A DNA stretch of 64,000 nt from the NCBI GenBank assembly GCA_036172095.1, contig JAVHSH010000012.1, positions 62,001 to 126,000 on the forward strand. The letters are read 5' to 3'. The stretch comes from JAKBEU01 sp036172095 (lineage in GTDB: Bacteria > Patescibacteriota > Microgenomatia > UBA1406 > GWC2-37-13). Below the pieces are notes generated by a model, which was not told the origin of the DNA, made no database searches, and was given only the letters and a program-made list of their open reading frames with translations. Numbering within the stretch: the stretch's first letter is position 1; each line of letters opens with the position of its first letter. This document shows positions 50,926 through 59,308 of the stretch, one piece after another. Both the position numbers and the translations under genes were made by a program.

Positions 50926-51554
50926 GGCTGTTTATGCAACTGTTCTAAATAGTGCTTTCCATGTCCGATATTCGGATTAATGGGGATTTTTTTCTTGCAA
51001 AGTGGACATTCTTTTGGATCATATGACTCAATTTTAAACTCAGCCAAGGCAAAAAATGGTACACCAATCGTTTTAGAATTCACGAGGAGTGGATCACGGT
51101 TAACCAGAACCCCGACTGCTTCAACAATGCCGCCAACCTTCTGTACTGCCTTTATGACTTTTTGTACAGAAGAGCCTGTTGCCGTGATATCTTCAACGAC
51201 CAATACTCTCTTGCCTTCAACTAATTTATCAAATCCTCTTTCAAAAATCTGATGCCGTTCTGGAGTTTTTTCGGTGAATATGCCGATGATTTCTTTCTTC
51301 TTCAGTATAGAAAGATGATATGCTACCCATTGGGAAAAAATAATACCACCATATGCGGGACCAATGACAACATCTATATCTGTGTTTTTGAACTTCTGAG
51401 CAAATAATTCCCCCAATTGAGAATTTATTTCTGTGTGAGGAAGTATTTTATCTGGGTTGATGTATGAAGAACTATGTCTCCCCGATACGAGGACTAGATG
51501 ATCTTCTGTTATGATAGCTCCGACTTTTTTTAGAATCTTAATAATGGTGCTCAT
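50922..51554 (-). CDS. pyrE: Orotate phosphoribosyltransferase
   Basis: 210 residues from MSTIIKILKK; the ATG overlaps the carB stop by 4 nt (ATGA), which decides the start against an upstream ATG five codons earlier. Joins orotate to PRPP to give OMP. Motifs: LVSGRHSSSYINPDKIL (about 27-43), VIGPAYGGIIFSQW (flap region), GIFTEKTPERHQIFERG and the PRPP loop VLVVEDITATGSSV (about 117-130). The C-terminal CPLCKKKIPINPNIG is an extra Cys-containing tail. Feeds PyrF, whose gene overlaps it. Confidence 0.95.
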   Translation of the reverse strand: MSTIIKILKKVGAIITEDHLVLVSGRHSSSYINPDKILPHTEINSQLGELFAQKFKNTDIDVVIGPAYGGIIFSQWVAYHLSILKKKEIIGIFTEKTPERHQIFERGFDKLVEGKRVLVVEDITATGSSVQKVIKAVQKVGGIVEAVGVLVNRDPLLVNSKTIGVPFFALAEFKIESYDPKECPLCKKKIPINPNIGHGKHYLEQLHKQP

Positions 51555-54500
51555 ATGTATTCTTTCCAACTTTTAATTTGCAAGTCCTTAAGGGCATATT
51601 TCTCAATCGCACGGATGAAATAACGTGTCGTTCTCATGTCTGTGAATAGTGGGATATTATTATCGATTGCCGCCCTTCTTATCAAATATCCATCACTGAC
51701 TAATTTCTCATAAACCTGTGGTGACTCTTCATATTTTTCACTGACATTTATGACAAGGGAAACCTTTTTTTGCTCTATGATATCAACAACATTATCTTTC
51801 TTGTTTTCATACACTTTTTGCAGAACCGTCGATAATATTCCCTTCTTCTTCAGAAAAAGGTGCGTATTTTGAGTCGCATAGAGTTTGAACCCCATATTAT
51901 TCAATCGCCAAATGGGATTAAGAAGCCGTTCTTTATTTGCATCTCCCCCAATGCTTATCAGGGCTGTTTTTTCCCTAATCGAAACGCCGGTCGAGTATAT
52001 CGCTTTCAAATATGCTTCTTCTGCAATATCTCCAAAGCAGGCCACCTCGCCGGTTGAAGCCATTTCCACACGAAGTACGGGGTCTACTCCCTCAAGTCGC
52101 GCAAACGAGAATTGAGGAGCCTTGACAACGACATAATCAGGCTGCGGTATCTCTTTCTTTTGGGCACAACCGAATAGACTTTCCGCCAATAGTTCTGCAA
52201 AATTCACACCGCTCGCTTTCGATATGAATGGGAATGTGCGAGATGCGCGGACATTCATCTCGATGACGAAAACATCGTTTTCTTTTGCGAGAAACTGTAT
52301 GTTAAATGGCCCGGTTACATTTAATGTCTTAATGAGTTGAATTGCGATTTTATGCATGGTTTTTTCCGTCTGAAGATATACTTGCTGTGCTGGATACATG
52401 ACAGTCGCATCTCCTGAATGCACCCCCGCATGCTCAATATGTTCGCTTATTGCGTAGACCATCAGCTCCCCTTTTTGGGCGACTCCATCAAACTCAATTT
52501 CCTTTGCTTCGGAAATGAATTGTGAAACAGTAATGGGGTAATCCTTGTTCAAGAGTGAAGCTTTTGTGACAAACTGTTTCAATTCCTTTTCGTTATTGCA
52601 GAGGGCCATTGCGCTTCCGGAAAGGACATATGATGGACGTACTAAGACAGGATATCCGACTTTCTGTACGAATGTAAGAAGTGCAGTAAAATTCGTGAAT
52701 GAATTCCACGCTGGTTGCTTGATACTAAGCGTGTCAAGGATGTGCGAAAAAACATTCCTATTTTCGGCTTTATCGATATCAATTGGGGACGTCCCCAGGA
52801 CCGGGACATTATATGTGAATATCTTTTGGGAAATTGAGTTCGGGGCTTGTCCTCCCACCGAAAGAACGATACCTTGAGATTTCTCAAAATCATAAATATC
52901 GGCAACCCGTTCGAATGTCAGCTCTTCAAAATAGAGTCTATCCGACATATCGTAATCAGTGGAAACTGTCTCGGGATTACAGTTTACTATTATTGATTTT
53001 TTTCCTTGTTTATTGATATTTTTTGCCGTTGTCACACAGGTCCAATCAAATTCTACGGATGAACCGATATGGTAAGGCCCCGAACCCAAAACAAGTACCC
53101 CGTCACTGCCCAGCGGCTTTACATCGTTATGTGACCCTCCATATGTCATATAGAGATAGTTTGTTTGAGCTGGGACTTCGCCTGCAAGTGTGTCTATTTG
53201 GAAAATTGAGGGAATGATTTCCCATTTTTTTCTCAAATCACGTATCTGAAGCTCTTTTTTCCCAATCCTTTTTCCGATGACGCTATCGCTGAATCCCAAT
53301 CTTTTCAACTCGAGCAGATTAATTCTGTTTATTTTTTTGGTTTTCTTTAATTGTTCCTCTGCATCAACTATTGTCTTGATGCCATAGAGAAACCACGAAT
53401 CAATTCCGGATAAGGAGTGTATTTTCTCGACGGAAGTTCCATTTCGTATCGCTTCAGGAAGGGCAAATATGCGCTTTGGTGTCGGATATTGGATGCAATG
53501 GAGCGCATCTTTGAGAGAAATATCATTATATCTCGATTCAGTCAAACCATCTGCCCCGCTATCAAGCATCCGTATGGCTTTCTGCAACGCTTCCTCAAAT
53601 GTCCTCCCAATTCCCATCACCTCTCCGACCGACTTCATACTGCTTCCTATCCTCTCTTCGGCACCCTTGAATTTTTCCAAGTCCCAGCGGGGAATTTTTA
53701 CGACGATATAATCAAGCGCCGGCTCAAAGCAAGATTGCGTGACTTGCGTGACCTGATTTTTCACTTCATTGAGGTTTTTTCCGAGAATAAGCTGTGCCGC
53801 AAGATATGCAAGTGGATATCCAACAGCTTTCGATGCTAGTGCTGACGAACGGGATAATCGAGCATTCAGCTCAATAACGTAATATTCGACAACATCCCCA
53901 TGTGGATGCGGATTGAGGGCGAATTGGACATTGCATTCACCAATAATGTTGAGACTGCGCGCAATAGTTATCGCTGCAGTCCGTAATGTGTGGTATTCAG
54001 TATTCGTCAGGGTCTGGCTTGGTGCAACAACAATTGACTCCCCTGTATGGATGCCCATCGGATCGAAATTTTCCATATTACAGACGGCAATACAGTTGTC
54101 ACTTTTGTCGCGGACTATTTCGTACTCCACCTCCTTAAAGTGATACAGATACTTTTCAACAAGAATTTGCGGGGCGAAAACGAGTGCATCTTGGGCGCGT
54201 TTCCTCAATTCTTCATCATTGCGTGCAATACCTGATTTCTGACCACCAAGCGTAAAGGCTGCTCGAACCATGACGGGATACCCAATTTCACGCCCGACTA
54301 GAAGTGCTTCATCAACTGTTATTGCTGTTTTGCTTGGAGCAACAGACTGCCCTATTTTATTTAAATGACGAGCGAATTTTTCCCTATCTTCTGAAAGAAT
54401 TATCGCTTCAACTGACGTTCCAAGAATCTCTACATTATATTTTTTTAAGATGTGTTTCTTATGAAGTTCAATACCACAGTTGAGTGCCGTCTGCCCTCCA

Positions 54501-54751
54501 AATGAAAGGACTATGCCGTCAGGTTTTTCTTTTTTTATTACCTGTTCAACGAAATACGGTGTTATCGGTAAAAAATATACTTCATCGGCGAATTTTTCCG
54601 AAGTTTGAATTGTTGCGATATTTGGGTTGATGAGGATTGTTGTGTATCCATACTCTTTGAATGCCTTAATCGCTTGTGAACCGGAATAATCAAATTCGCC
54701 GGCTTCACCTATTTTTAAAGCTCCTGATCCTAAAATGAGTATTTTTTTCAT
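51551..54751 (-). CDS. carB: Carbamoyl-phosphate synthase large subunit
   Basis: 1066 residues. Uses ammonia from CarA, bicarbonate and two ATP to make carbamoyl phosphate. Two homologous ATP-grasp halves are visible: the first from KKILILGSGALKIGEAGEFDYSG, the second around LVLGSGPYHIGSSVEFDW (about 549). Each has its catalytic E-x-N-x-R block: VIELNARLSRSSALASKAVG and VIEMNVRASRTFPFISKASG. The C-terminal 130 residues form the MGS-like allosteric domain (ALISIGGDANKERLLNP onwards). Its ATG overlaps the carA stop by 4 nt and its stop overlaps pyrE. Confidence 0.97.
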   Translation of the reverse strand: MKKILILGSGALKIGEAGEFDYSGSQAIKAFKEYGYTTILINPNIATIQTSEKFADEVYFLPITPYFVEQVIKKEKPDGIVLSFGGQTALNCGIELHKKHILKKYNVEILGTSVEAIILSEDREKFARHLNKIGQSVAPSKTAITVDEALLVGREIGYPVMVRAAFTLGGQKSGIARNDEELRKRAQDALVFAPQILVEKYLYHFKEVEYEIVRDKSDNCIAVCNMENFDPMGIHTGESIVVAPSQTLTNTEYHTLRTAAITIARSLNIIGECNVQFALNPHPHGDVVEYYVIELNARLSRSSALASKAVGYPLAYLAAQLILGKNLNEVKNQVTQVTQSCFEPALDYIVVKIPRWDLEKFKGAEERIGSSMKSVGEVMGIGRTFEEALQKAIRMLDSGADGLTESRYNDISLKDALHCIQYPTPKRIFALPEAIRNGTSVEKIHSLSGIDSWFLYGIKTIVDAEEQLKKTKKINRINLLELKRLGFSDSVIGKRIGKKELQIRDLRKKWEIIPSIFQIDTLAGEVPAQTNYLYMTYGGSHNDVKPLGSDGVLVLGSGPYHIGSSVEFDWTCVTTAKNINKQGKKSIIVNCNPETVSTDYDMSDRLYFEELTFERVADIYDFEKSQGIVLSVGGQAPNSISQKIFTYNVPVLGTSPIDIDKAENRNVFSHILDTLSIKQPAWNSFTNFTALLTFVQKVGYPVLVRPSYVLSGSAMALCNNEKELKQFVTKASLLNKDYPITVSQFISEAKEIEFDGVAQKGELMVYAISEHIEHAGVHSGDATVMYPAQQVYLQTEKTMHKIAIQLIKTLNVTGPFNIQFLAKENDVFVIEMNVRASRTFPFISKASGVNFAELLAESLFGCAQKKEIPQPDYVVVKAPQFSFARLEGVDPVLRVEMASTGEVACFGDIAEEAYLKAIYSTGVSIREKTALISIGGDANKERLLNPIWRLNNMGFKLYATQNTHLFLKKKGILSTVLQKVYENKKDNVVDIIEQKKVSLVINVSEKYEESPQVYEKLVSDGYLIRRAAIDNNIPLFTDMRTTRYFIRAIEKYALKDLQIKSWKEYI

Positions 54752-55779
54752 ATTGCCTGTATAAACGTGTCAAATAACCACTGCGTGTCAAAGGGACCTG
54801 GTGCTGATTCCGGATGGAACTGAACCGACATGAATGGAAGGGATTTATGGATAATTCCTTCATTTGTTTTATCGTTACTATTCATAAACCAAGGTTTGAA
54901 CCCTGATGGAATCTTGCCTATGGCGAATCCATGATTCTGTGTTGTGATATAGCATTTATCGCTTCCTAGCAGTTCACACGGTTGATTTTGACCTCGATGT
55001 CCGAAAGAGAGTTTATATGTATCTCCCCCGCTTGCCAGAGCCAATATCTGATTTCCTAAACAGATACCGAATAAAGGTTTTCCCACTTTCAATGCTTTCT
55101 TCACTATTTCGATTGTCTTTTGCACCATTTTGGGGTCTCCGGGCCCATTGGAAACGAGGACTCCATCGTATGTAACTCCTTCCTCGATAAAGTCATAATC
55201 CCAGGGGACACGAGTAATCGTAGTATCTCTTTTTAAAAGCTCCCGAATGATATTTTGCTTGACTCCACAATCAACGAGGATTATCTTATGTTTTCCCTTC
55301 CCGATTATCTCAACTTTTTTCGTAGAAACTTCGGCGACCAAATTGCTTTTGTTTGGGTCAACAAAATCGATTTTTTTTTCAAACTCAATCTTGACTAAAG
55401 CAGCGCCCTCATCCCTTATTTTTTTTACTATAAAACGTGTATCCGGTATCTCAAGTGCTGGAATGTGCTCCGCAATAAGCCACTCTGAAAGCGACATCTT
55501 GCTTTGAAAATGGGAAGGGTGAGAGTTGTAATGAGAAACAATCAGTCCGCTAACATGGATGCGTCCCGACTCCCACAACTCCTTTTTCGGCACTCCATAA
55601 TTGCCGATAAGTGGATACGAAAGGGTGAGTATTTGCCCTCGATAAGAAGGGTCTGTTAGGCTCTCAGGATACCCCATCATGCTTGTTGAAAAGGCAATTT
55701 CACCAGCGATACTTTTTTCGAATCCAAAACTTGTTCCCTCAATCGCTGTGCCATCATTAAAAATAAGCTTAGCTTGCAT
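54748..55779 (-). CDS. carA: Carbamoyl-phosphate synthase small subunit
   Basis: 343 residues, a little shorter than typical (about 360-380). Glutamine amidotransferase that delivers ammonia to CarB. The N-terminal domain shows FSTSMMGYPESLTDPSY. The class I GATase domain starts near 165 (IILVDCGVKQNIIRELL), with the catalytic Cys in PLFGICLGNQILAL (about 243) and the His-x-Glu of MSVQFHPESAPGPFDT (about 318). Starts 5 nt after the pyrB fusion gene, ends in a 4-nt overlap with carB. Confidence 0.97.
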   Translation of the reverse strand: MQAKLIFNDGTAIEGTSFGFEKSIAGEIAFSTSMMGYPESLTDPSYRGQILTLSYPLIGNYGVPKKELWESGRIHVSGLIVSHYNSHPSHFQSKMSLSEWLIAEHIPALEIPDTRFIVKKIRDEGAALVKIEFEKKIDFVDPNKSNLVAEVSTKKVEIIGKGKHKIILVDCGVKQNIIRELLKRDTTITRVPWDYDFIEEGVTYDGVLVSNGPGDPKMVQKTIEIVKKALKVGKPLFGICLGNQILALASGGDTYKLSFGHRGQNQPCELLGSDKCYITTQNHGFAIGKIPSGFKPWFMNSNDKTNEGIIHKSLPFMSVQFHPESAPGPFDTQWLFDTFIQAI

Positions 55780-55784
55780 ACTGA

Positions 55785-57578
55785 TTATAAATGTCTCTCA
55801 CTTTTAATAAGTTTCTTTTGTAATGGTGAAAAATGTTTCCAATGATGGATTAATACGTCATCGAGCGTCATCAACGAGTGAACTTGTATACCATTTTGTG
55901 TAGAAAATTCTTTCGAAATGTGAGGATTCCTGTCGATAAGTATGGCTCCATGAACCTGGACCTCGGCAGTTTTTGGCAGATTTCTTTTAAATTGATGGAC
56001 ATTGCTTTTTAGTGTTGTGCCCGACGTAAACACATCATCTATGAATATCCATGGCCTGTCCGACTCTATCTTTCCATATATTGGAGCGTGTGTGCCTTTT
56101 TCACTTTTAGATATATTGCTAGGCAGTATCACCGCTCTTGATGTGGAATAAGGCGATCCTTCATGTAATGCGGCTGAAAGCTCTGGACTCGAAGAAGATG
56201 ATATTGCTACAATACCATATTGAGATCCTCTTTGAAGAATTTTCTCATGGATAAGCTGTTCAAGTAATCGAACTAATAGTTTTTTATCCCACAAATCATT
56301 AAAAAGGGGTATTCTGTGGTTAAGATAAATATGCGATGAGGTTCTTCCGAGTTCGCCATGCTTCAGCTTCAGATTCTGCTCACTCACTAGAAGAGCGCTT
56401 TTTTCTTCTGACATCATGTATGGAAAAAGCATATTAAGATACATATTCTTTAGCTCTGACATACGCATCTGTGCTGTGGCAATATGGAATGTTTCTGGGC
56501 CAAGGGACTTTGCGATAAAGTAATTATTCTTTTTTTGTAGAGTTTTCTTAAATAATTTGTATGTATGGATTGGATCTGTATGGACCGCTTTCTTGTTAAG
56601 AGTCACAAATAAATCATCTGTGAAATAGTTGGTAATATCTTCCTTTCTAAGAACTAAGGCAAGAAGAGTCATTCTGATGAATATACCGTTCTGCATCTGT
56701 TCCTTCATGTAAATTGCTCGCGGATCCTTGTCTACTTCAGGTGTTATTTCACCAACGCGCGGTAAGGGGTGAAGTATTATCGCCGTTTTTTTCATTTGAG
56801 AGAGCTCGCGAGGAGTAATTATGTACTTATGTTTCAGTTTTTCATAGAGATTTAAATCCAAAAACCGTTCTTTTTGAACCCTGGTTACATAAAGTACATC
56901 TGTAGTTTTCAAGATTCCAGACAACTCCTCATGTATAGCGACTGTCACACCTTGAGATTTAAGCCATTTTATTAGTTCTTCGGAAGGCTGTAACTCCTTA
57001 GGCGCAACAAATTGTATAGTTATTGGGGCAAATCGAGATAACAAGACCGATAACGAATGGACTGTCCGGCCATTTCGAATATCTCCTATCATCGTCACAT
57101 TGAGCCCTTCAATTTCCTTATGTCGTTTAAAAATGCTAAATATGTCAAGAAGCGCCTGAGAAGGATGCTCTCCGATGCCATCTCCAGCATTGATTATCGG
57201 CTTATCGCTAAAGTGAGCAGCGATTTTTGCAGCTCCCTTTTCAGGATGTCTCATAACAATAATATCTGCATGTTTTGAAAATGTTCTGATGGTGTCCGCA
57301 AGTGTTTCACCTTTTGATACTGAAGAATTTGAAATTCCATGAATCGGTACAAATCCTCCCCCTAAGCGCTGAATTGCTGTTACAAACGAGCTATACGTTC
57401 TACTTGAAGGCTCATAAAAGAGAGCAGTCATCATCTTCCCTTTCAATATGTCTACGTGACCATCAGAGTTAACTATTTTTTCCATCTCTGTGGCAACTCG
57501 AAATATATGCTCAATGTCCTGCCTATTAAATTGATTTGCACTTAAAATATCCTTGCTGAAGAATTTATTTTTATACAT
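55785..57578 (-). CDS. pyrB: Aspartate carbamoyltransferase fused to a phosphoribosyltransferase-like domain
   Basis: 597 residues. Residues 1-310 are aspartate carbamoyltransferase: TALFYEPSSRTYSSFVTAIQ (carbamoyl-phosphate loop, about 52), VMRHPEKGAAKIAA, NAGDGIGEHPSQALLDIFSI (about 131), GDIRNGRTVHSL and HPLPRVGEI (about 270). The rest (about 330-597) is an orotate phosphoribosyltransferase-like domain, with the PRPP loop WIFIDDVFTSGTTLKS (about 516-531). A separate PyrE is also encoded three genes on, so the fused domain is either redundant or has another role. First gene of the operon; TATAAA ends 8 nt before its ATG. Confidence 0.9.
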   Translation of the reverse strand: MYKNKFFSKDILSANQFNRQDIEHIFRVATEMEKIVNSDGHVDILKGKMMTALFYEPSSRTYSSFVTAIQRLGGGFVPIHGISNSSVSKGETLADTIRTFSKHADIIVMRHPEKGAAKIAAHFSDKPIINAGDGIGEHPSQALLDIFSIFKRHKEIEGLNVTMIGDIRNGRTVHSLSVLLSRFAPITIQFVAPKELQPSEELIKWLKSQGVTVAIHEELSGILKTTDVLYVTRVQKERFLDLNLYEKLKHKYIITPRELSQMKKTAIILHPLPRVGEITPEVDKDPRAIYMKEQMQNGIFIRMTLLALVLRKEDITNYFTDDLFVTLNKKAVHTDPIHTYKLFKKTLQKKNNYFIAKSLGPETFHIATAQMRMSELKNMYLNMLFPYMMSEEKSALLVSEQNLKLKHGELGRTSSHIYLNHRIPLFNDLWDKKLLVRLLEQLIHEKILQRGSQYGIVAISSSSSPELSAALHEGSPYSTSRAVILPSNISKSEKGTHAPIYGKIESDRPWIFIDDVFTSGTTLKSNVHQFKRNLPKTAEVQVHGAILIDRNPHISKEFSTQNGIQVHSLMTLDDVLIHHWKHFSPLQKKLIKSERHL

Positions 57579-57586
57579 ACTTAATA

Positions 57587-57592
57587 TTTATA
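57587..57592 (-). promoter_or_regulatory. Putative -10 element of the pyr operon
   Basis: TATAAA ends 8 nt upstream of the pyrB ATG, between that codon and the T-run of the preceding terminator. It fits the leaderless pattern seen elsewhere; no good -35 can be seen because the terminator hairpin occupies that space. Confidence 0.4.
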
Positions 57593-57596
57593 GGCG

Positions 57597-57620
57597 AAAA
57601 AAAACCCCGCCTGTGCGGGG
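57597..57620 (-). terminator. Rho-independent terminator between udk and pyrB
   Basis: On the minus strand: CCCCGC-acag-GCGGGG followed by eight T, starting 76 nt after the udk stop. It ends only 18 nt before the pyrB ATG, so it could serve as the udk terminator or as an attenuator for the pyr operon. Confidence 0.9.
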
Positions 57621-57696
57621 TGGAATTCCTTAGAAATTTTTAATGATATGTCGTGTCCTCATTAAAAAGAAATTAAACCATATTGATTCAATTTTG

Positions 57697-58317
57697 TCAA
57701 ACCGAGTTTATGAGAGAGTGGCGGATTGCGCTTACCACAAGCTCTATGCCGAGAATATTTTCTCCCCCATGGGGGAGGATGATATCAGCATATTTTTTTG
57801 TCGGCTCAACAAACGCCTGATGCATGGGACGAGACATCGTGAGATATTGATTGAGAGAAAAATCCAAGGTCCTTCCTCGTTCCTTTATGTCGCGGGTTAT
57901 CCTTCTCCCCAACCTTACATCGGCATCGGTATCTATGAAAAGTTTTATATCCATCATATTTCGTAATCGTACATTTTCGAACAAAAGTATCCCTTCAATA
58001 AGAATAATTGGTTTTGTGGAAATTATCTGCGTTGTCTTTGCTCGTGTATGTCGGGTAAAGTCATATTCGGGAACTTCTACACTTTTTCCCTTCCGCAATA
58101 GTTCCAACTGTTGTATGAGAAGAGTTGTCTCTAGGGAGTCCGGATGATCATAATTAGTCTTTTTTCGCTCCGACATGCGCAAATGTGACTGATCCCTGTA
58201 ATAGCTGTCATGGGCAATGATAACGCAGGAATCAGGAAAATATGAAGCTATTTTGGCTGAAACGGTCGTCTTTCCGGAGCCGGTGCCACCCGCAACGCCT
58301 ATAAAAAGTGGTTTCAT
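57697..58317 (-). CDS. udk: Uridine kinase
   Basis: 206 residues. Phosphorylates uridine and cytidine with a nucleoside triphosphate, the salvage entry to the UMP pool. Walker A is FIGVAGGTGSGKTTVSAKI (residues 5-23). Further markers: IIAHDSYYRDQSHL (about 33-46), NYDHPDSLET (about 54), YDFTRHTR, PIILIEGILLFEN (about 100) and DADVRLGRRITRDIKERGR (about 129, lid arginines). Normal length. Upstream of the pyr operon, separated by a terminator; a tRNA-Leu gene ends 8 nt before its ATG. Confidence 0.96.
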   Translation of the reverse strand: MKPLFIGVAGGTGSGKTTVSAKIASYFPDSCVIIAHDSYYRDQSHLRMSERKKTNYDHPDSLETTLLIQQLELLRKGKSVEVPEYDFTRHTRAKTTQIISTKPIILIEGILLFENVRLRNMMDIKLFIDTDADVRLGRRITRDIKERGRTLDFSLNQYLTMSRPMHQAFVEPTKKYADIILPHGGENILGIELVVSAIRHSLINSV

Positions 58318-58324
58318 AAATAAG

Positions 58325-58407
58325 TGGCGCGAGAGGGAGTCGGACCCTCACGAGGTTACCCTCATTAGTTTTTGAGACTAACTTGTCTGCCATTCCAACA
58401 TCGCGCC
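58325..58407 (-). tRNA. tRNA-Leu(CAA)
   Basis: Minus-strand class II tRNA: acceptor GGCGCGA/TCGCGCC fully paired, anticodon stem TTAGT/ACTAA around loop CTCAAAA (anticodon CAA, reads UUG), long variable arm, T-stem GAGGG/CCCTC, discriminator A. CCA is not encoded. It could be co-transcribed with udk. Confidence 0.94.
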
Positions 58408-58509
58408 AAACCTAAAATACGATGGAAGAATTATACCAAATATACTCGTGCCGAACTGTCTTAATTCTCTTTATCTTCGAATTATTATTTATAAGTTTAA
58501 AATATATGC

Positions 58510-58538
58510 TTGCGATTTTATCTTGTTTCATTCATAAT
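58510..58538 (+). promoter_or_regulatory. Promoter of the Cys-rich peptide operon
   Basis: TTGCGA (58510-58515), a 17-nt spacer and CATAAT (58533-58538), with the ATG of the 58547 gene 8 nt further on. This gives a leaderless transcript covering the membrane protein and the Cys-rich peptide gene. Confidence 0.55.
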
Positions 58539-58546
58539 TACATGAA

Positions 58547-59098
58547 ATGGAGTCTAATATTACATCGAAAAAGGCAGGTATTATTTTTGTTTTGATCGTT
58601 ATTCTTCTTGCGATTACTGGCTCAGAACTATATATCTTATACGTCGTTCAGAACCTTAAACCCAACCAGTCAAACTCTCAGTCAAAAGCAAAAATTACTC
58701 CCATTTTAGACCCTCTTTTGAAAAAGAAAAATTTGCAGAACTTATTCCTCAACGATGTTAAGATATATATCCAAAGTCCTGTTACAGATAAAAAAAGGCT
58801 CCTATCTGTTTTGAGATATATTGGTTCGATTAAAGAAATAAGCTTTTCAGATGCAAATATGGTCAATTTGACAATAAAAGACAAAGATGGAAAAATACTG
58901 CAATCGTTTGTTGACTGGAATGCAACAAAATTTACCCTATTTAAAAATGAAAATAAATCTTTAATTCAAATATCATTGAATAAGTTAAAAAAAGGTGATT
59001 TTGTACAAGTGCAGGAGTTTGAAGAAGTGATTAAAGACTCAATGACCGTGGATGAGACAAAAAATCTCATAAATTATGTGGAAATTATACTTCAATAA
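58547..59098 (+). CDS. Single-pass membrane protein upstream of a Cys-rich peptide
   Basis: 183 residues: one N-terminal membrane helix (about 10-33), then a soluble exported domain with a Lys-rich, beta-strand plan (RLLSVLRYIGSIKEISFSDANMVNLTI, then KKGDFVQVQEFEEVI). I recognise no family. The next ATG lies only 6 nt after its stop, so it shares an operon with the Cys-rich peptide gene and could help export, hold or process it. It has the best promoter of this stretch. Function is inferred from position only. Confidence 0.7.
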   Translation: MESNITSKKAGIIFVLIVILLAITGSELYILYVVQNLKPNQSNSQSKAKITPILDPLLKKKNLQNLFLNDVKIYIQSPVTDKKRLLSVLRYIGSIKEISFSDANMVNLTIKDKDGKILQSFVDWNATKFTLFKNENKSLIQISLNKLKKGDFVQVQEFEEVIKDSMTVDETKNLINYVEIILQ

Positions 59099-59104
59099 AA
59101 ACAC

Positions 59105-59308
59105 ATGACTAAAAGACAGTACTGTAAACCGCAGATAACATGCAAAATAAAAGACATGGTCTATATGCGCTCCTCAGACTCATTTGGCATTTTTGATTCC
59201 TTCACTTCGCCACTCCTTTCTATGTGTGTCAGCTGTGATAGTGAGGGTTGTTGTAGTTGTACAAACCCAGCAAGCCGTCAATGTTGCAGCACTTCAGGCT
59301 GCCCATAA
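59105..59308 (+). CDS. Cys-rich small peptide, RiPP-precursor-like
   Basis: 67 residues in two parts. The first 35 (TKRQYCKPQITCKIKDMVYM) read like a leader: basic, with the K-P-x-I-type motif seen in many modified-peptide leaders. The last 28 are extremely Cys-rich: eight Cys within VSCDSEGCCSCTNP and QCCSTSGCP, with Ser, Thr and Gly between, typical of a core for thioether, disulfide or heterocycle formation, or of a metal-binding peptide. It follows the membrane protein by 6 nt. The opposite strand holds an HPr-kinase-like gene overlapping its last 15 bp. There is no direct proof of modification. Confidence 0.55.
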   Translation: MTKRQYCKPQITCKIKDMVYMRSSDSFGIFDSFTSPLLSMCVSCDSEGCCSCTNPASRQCCSTSGCP

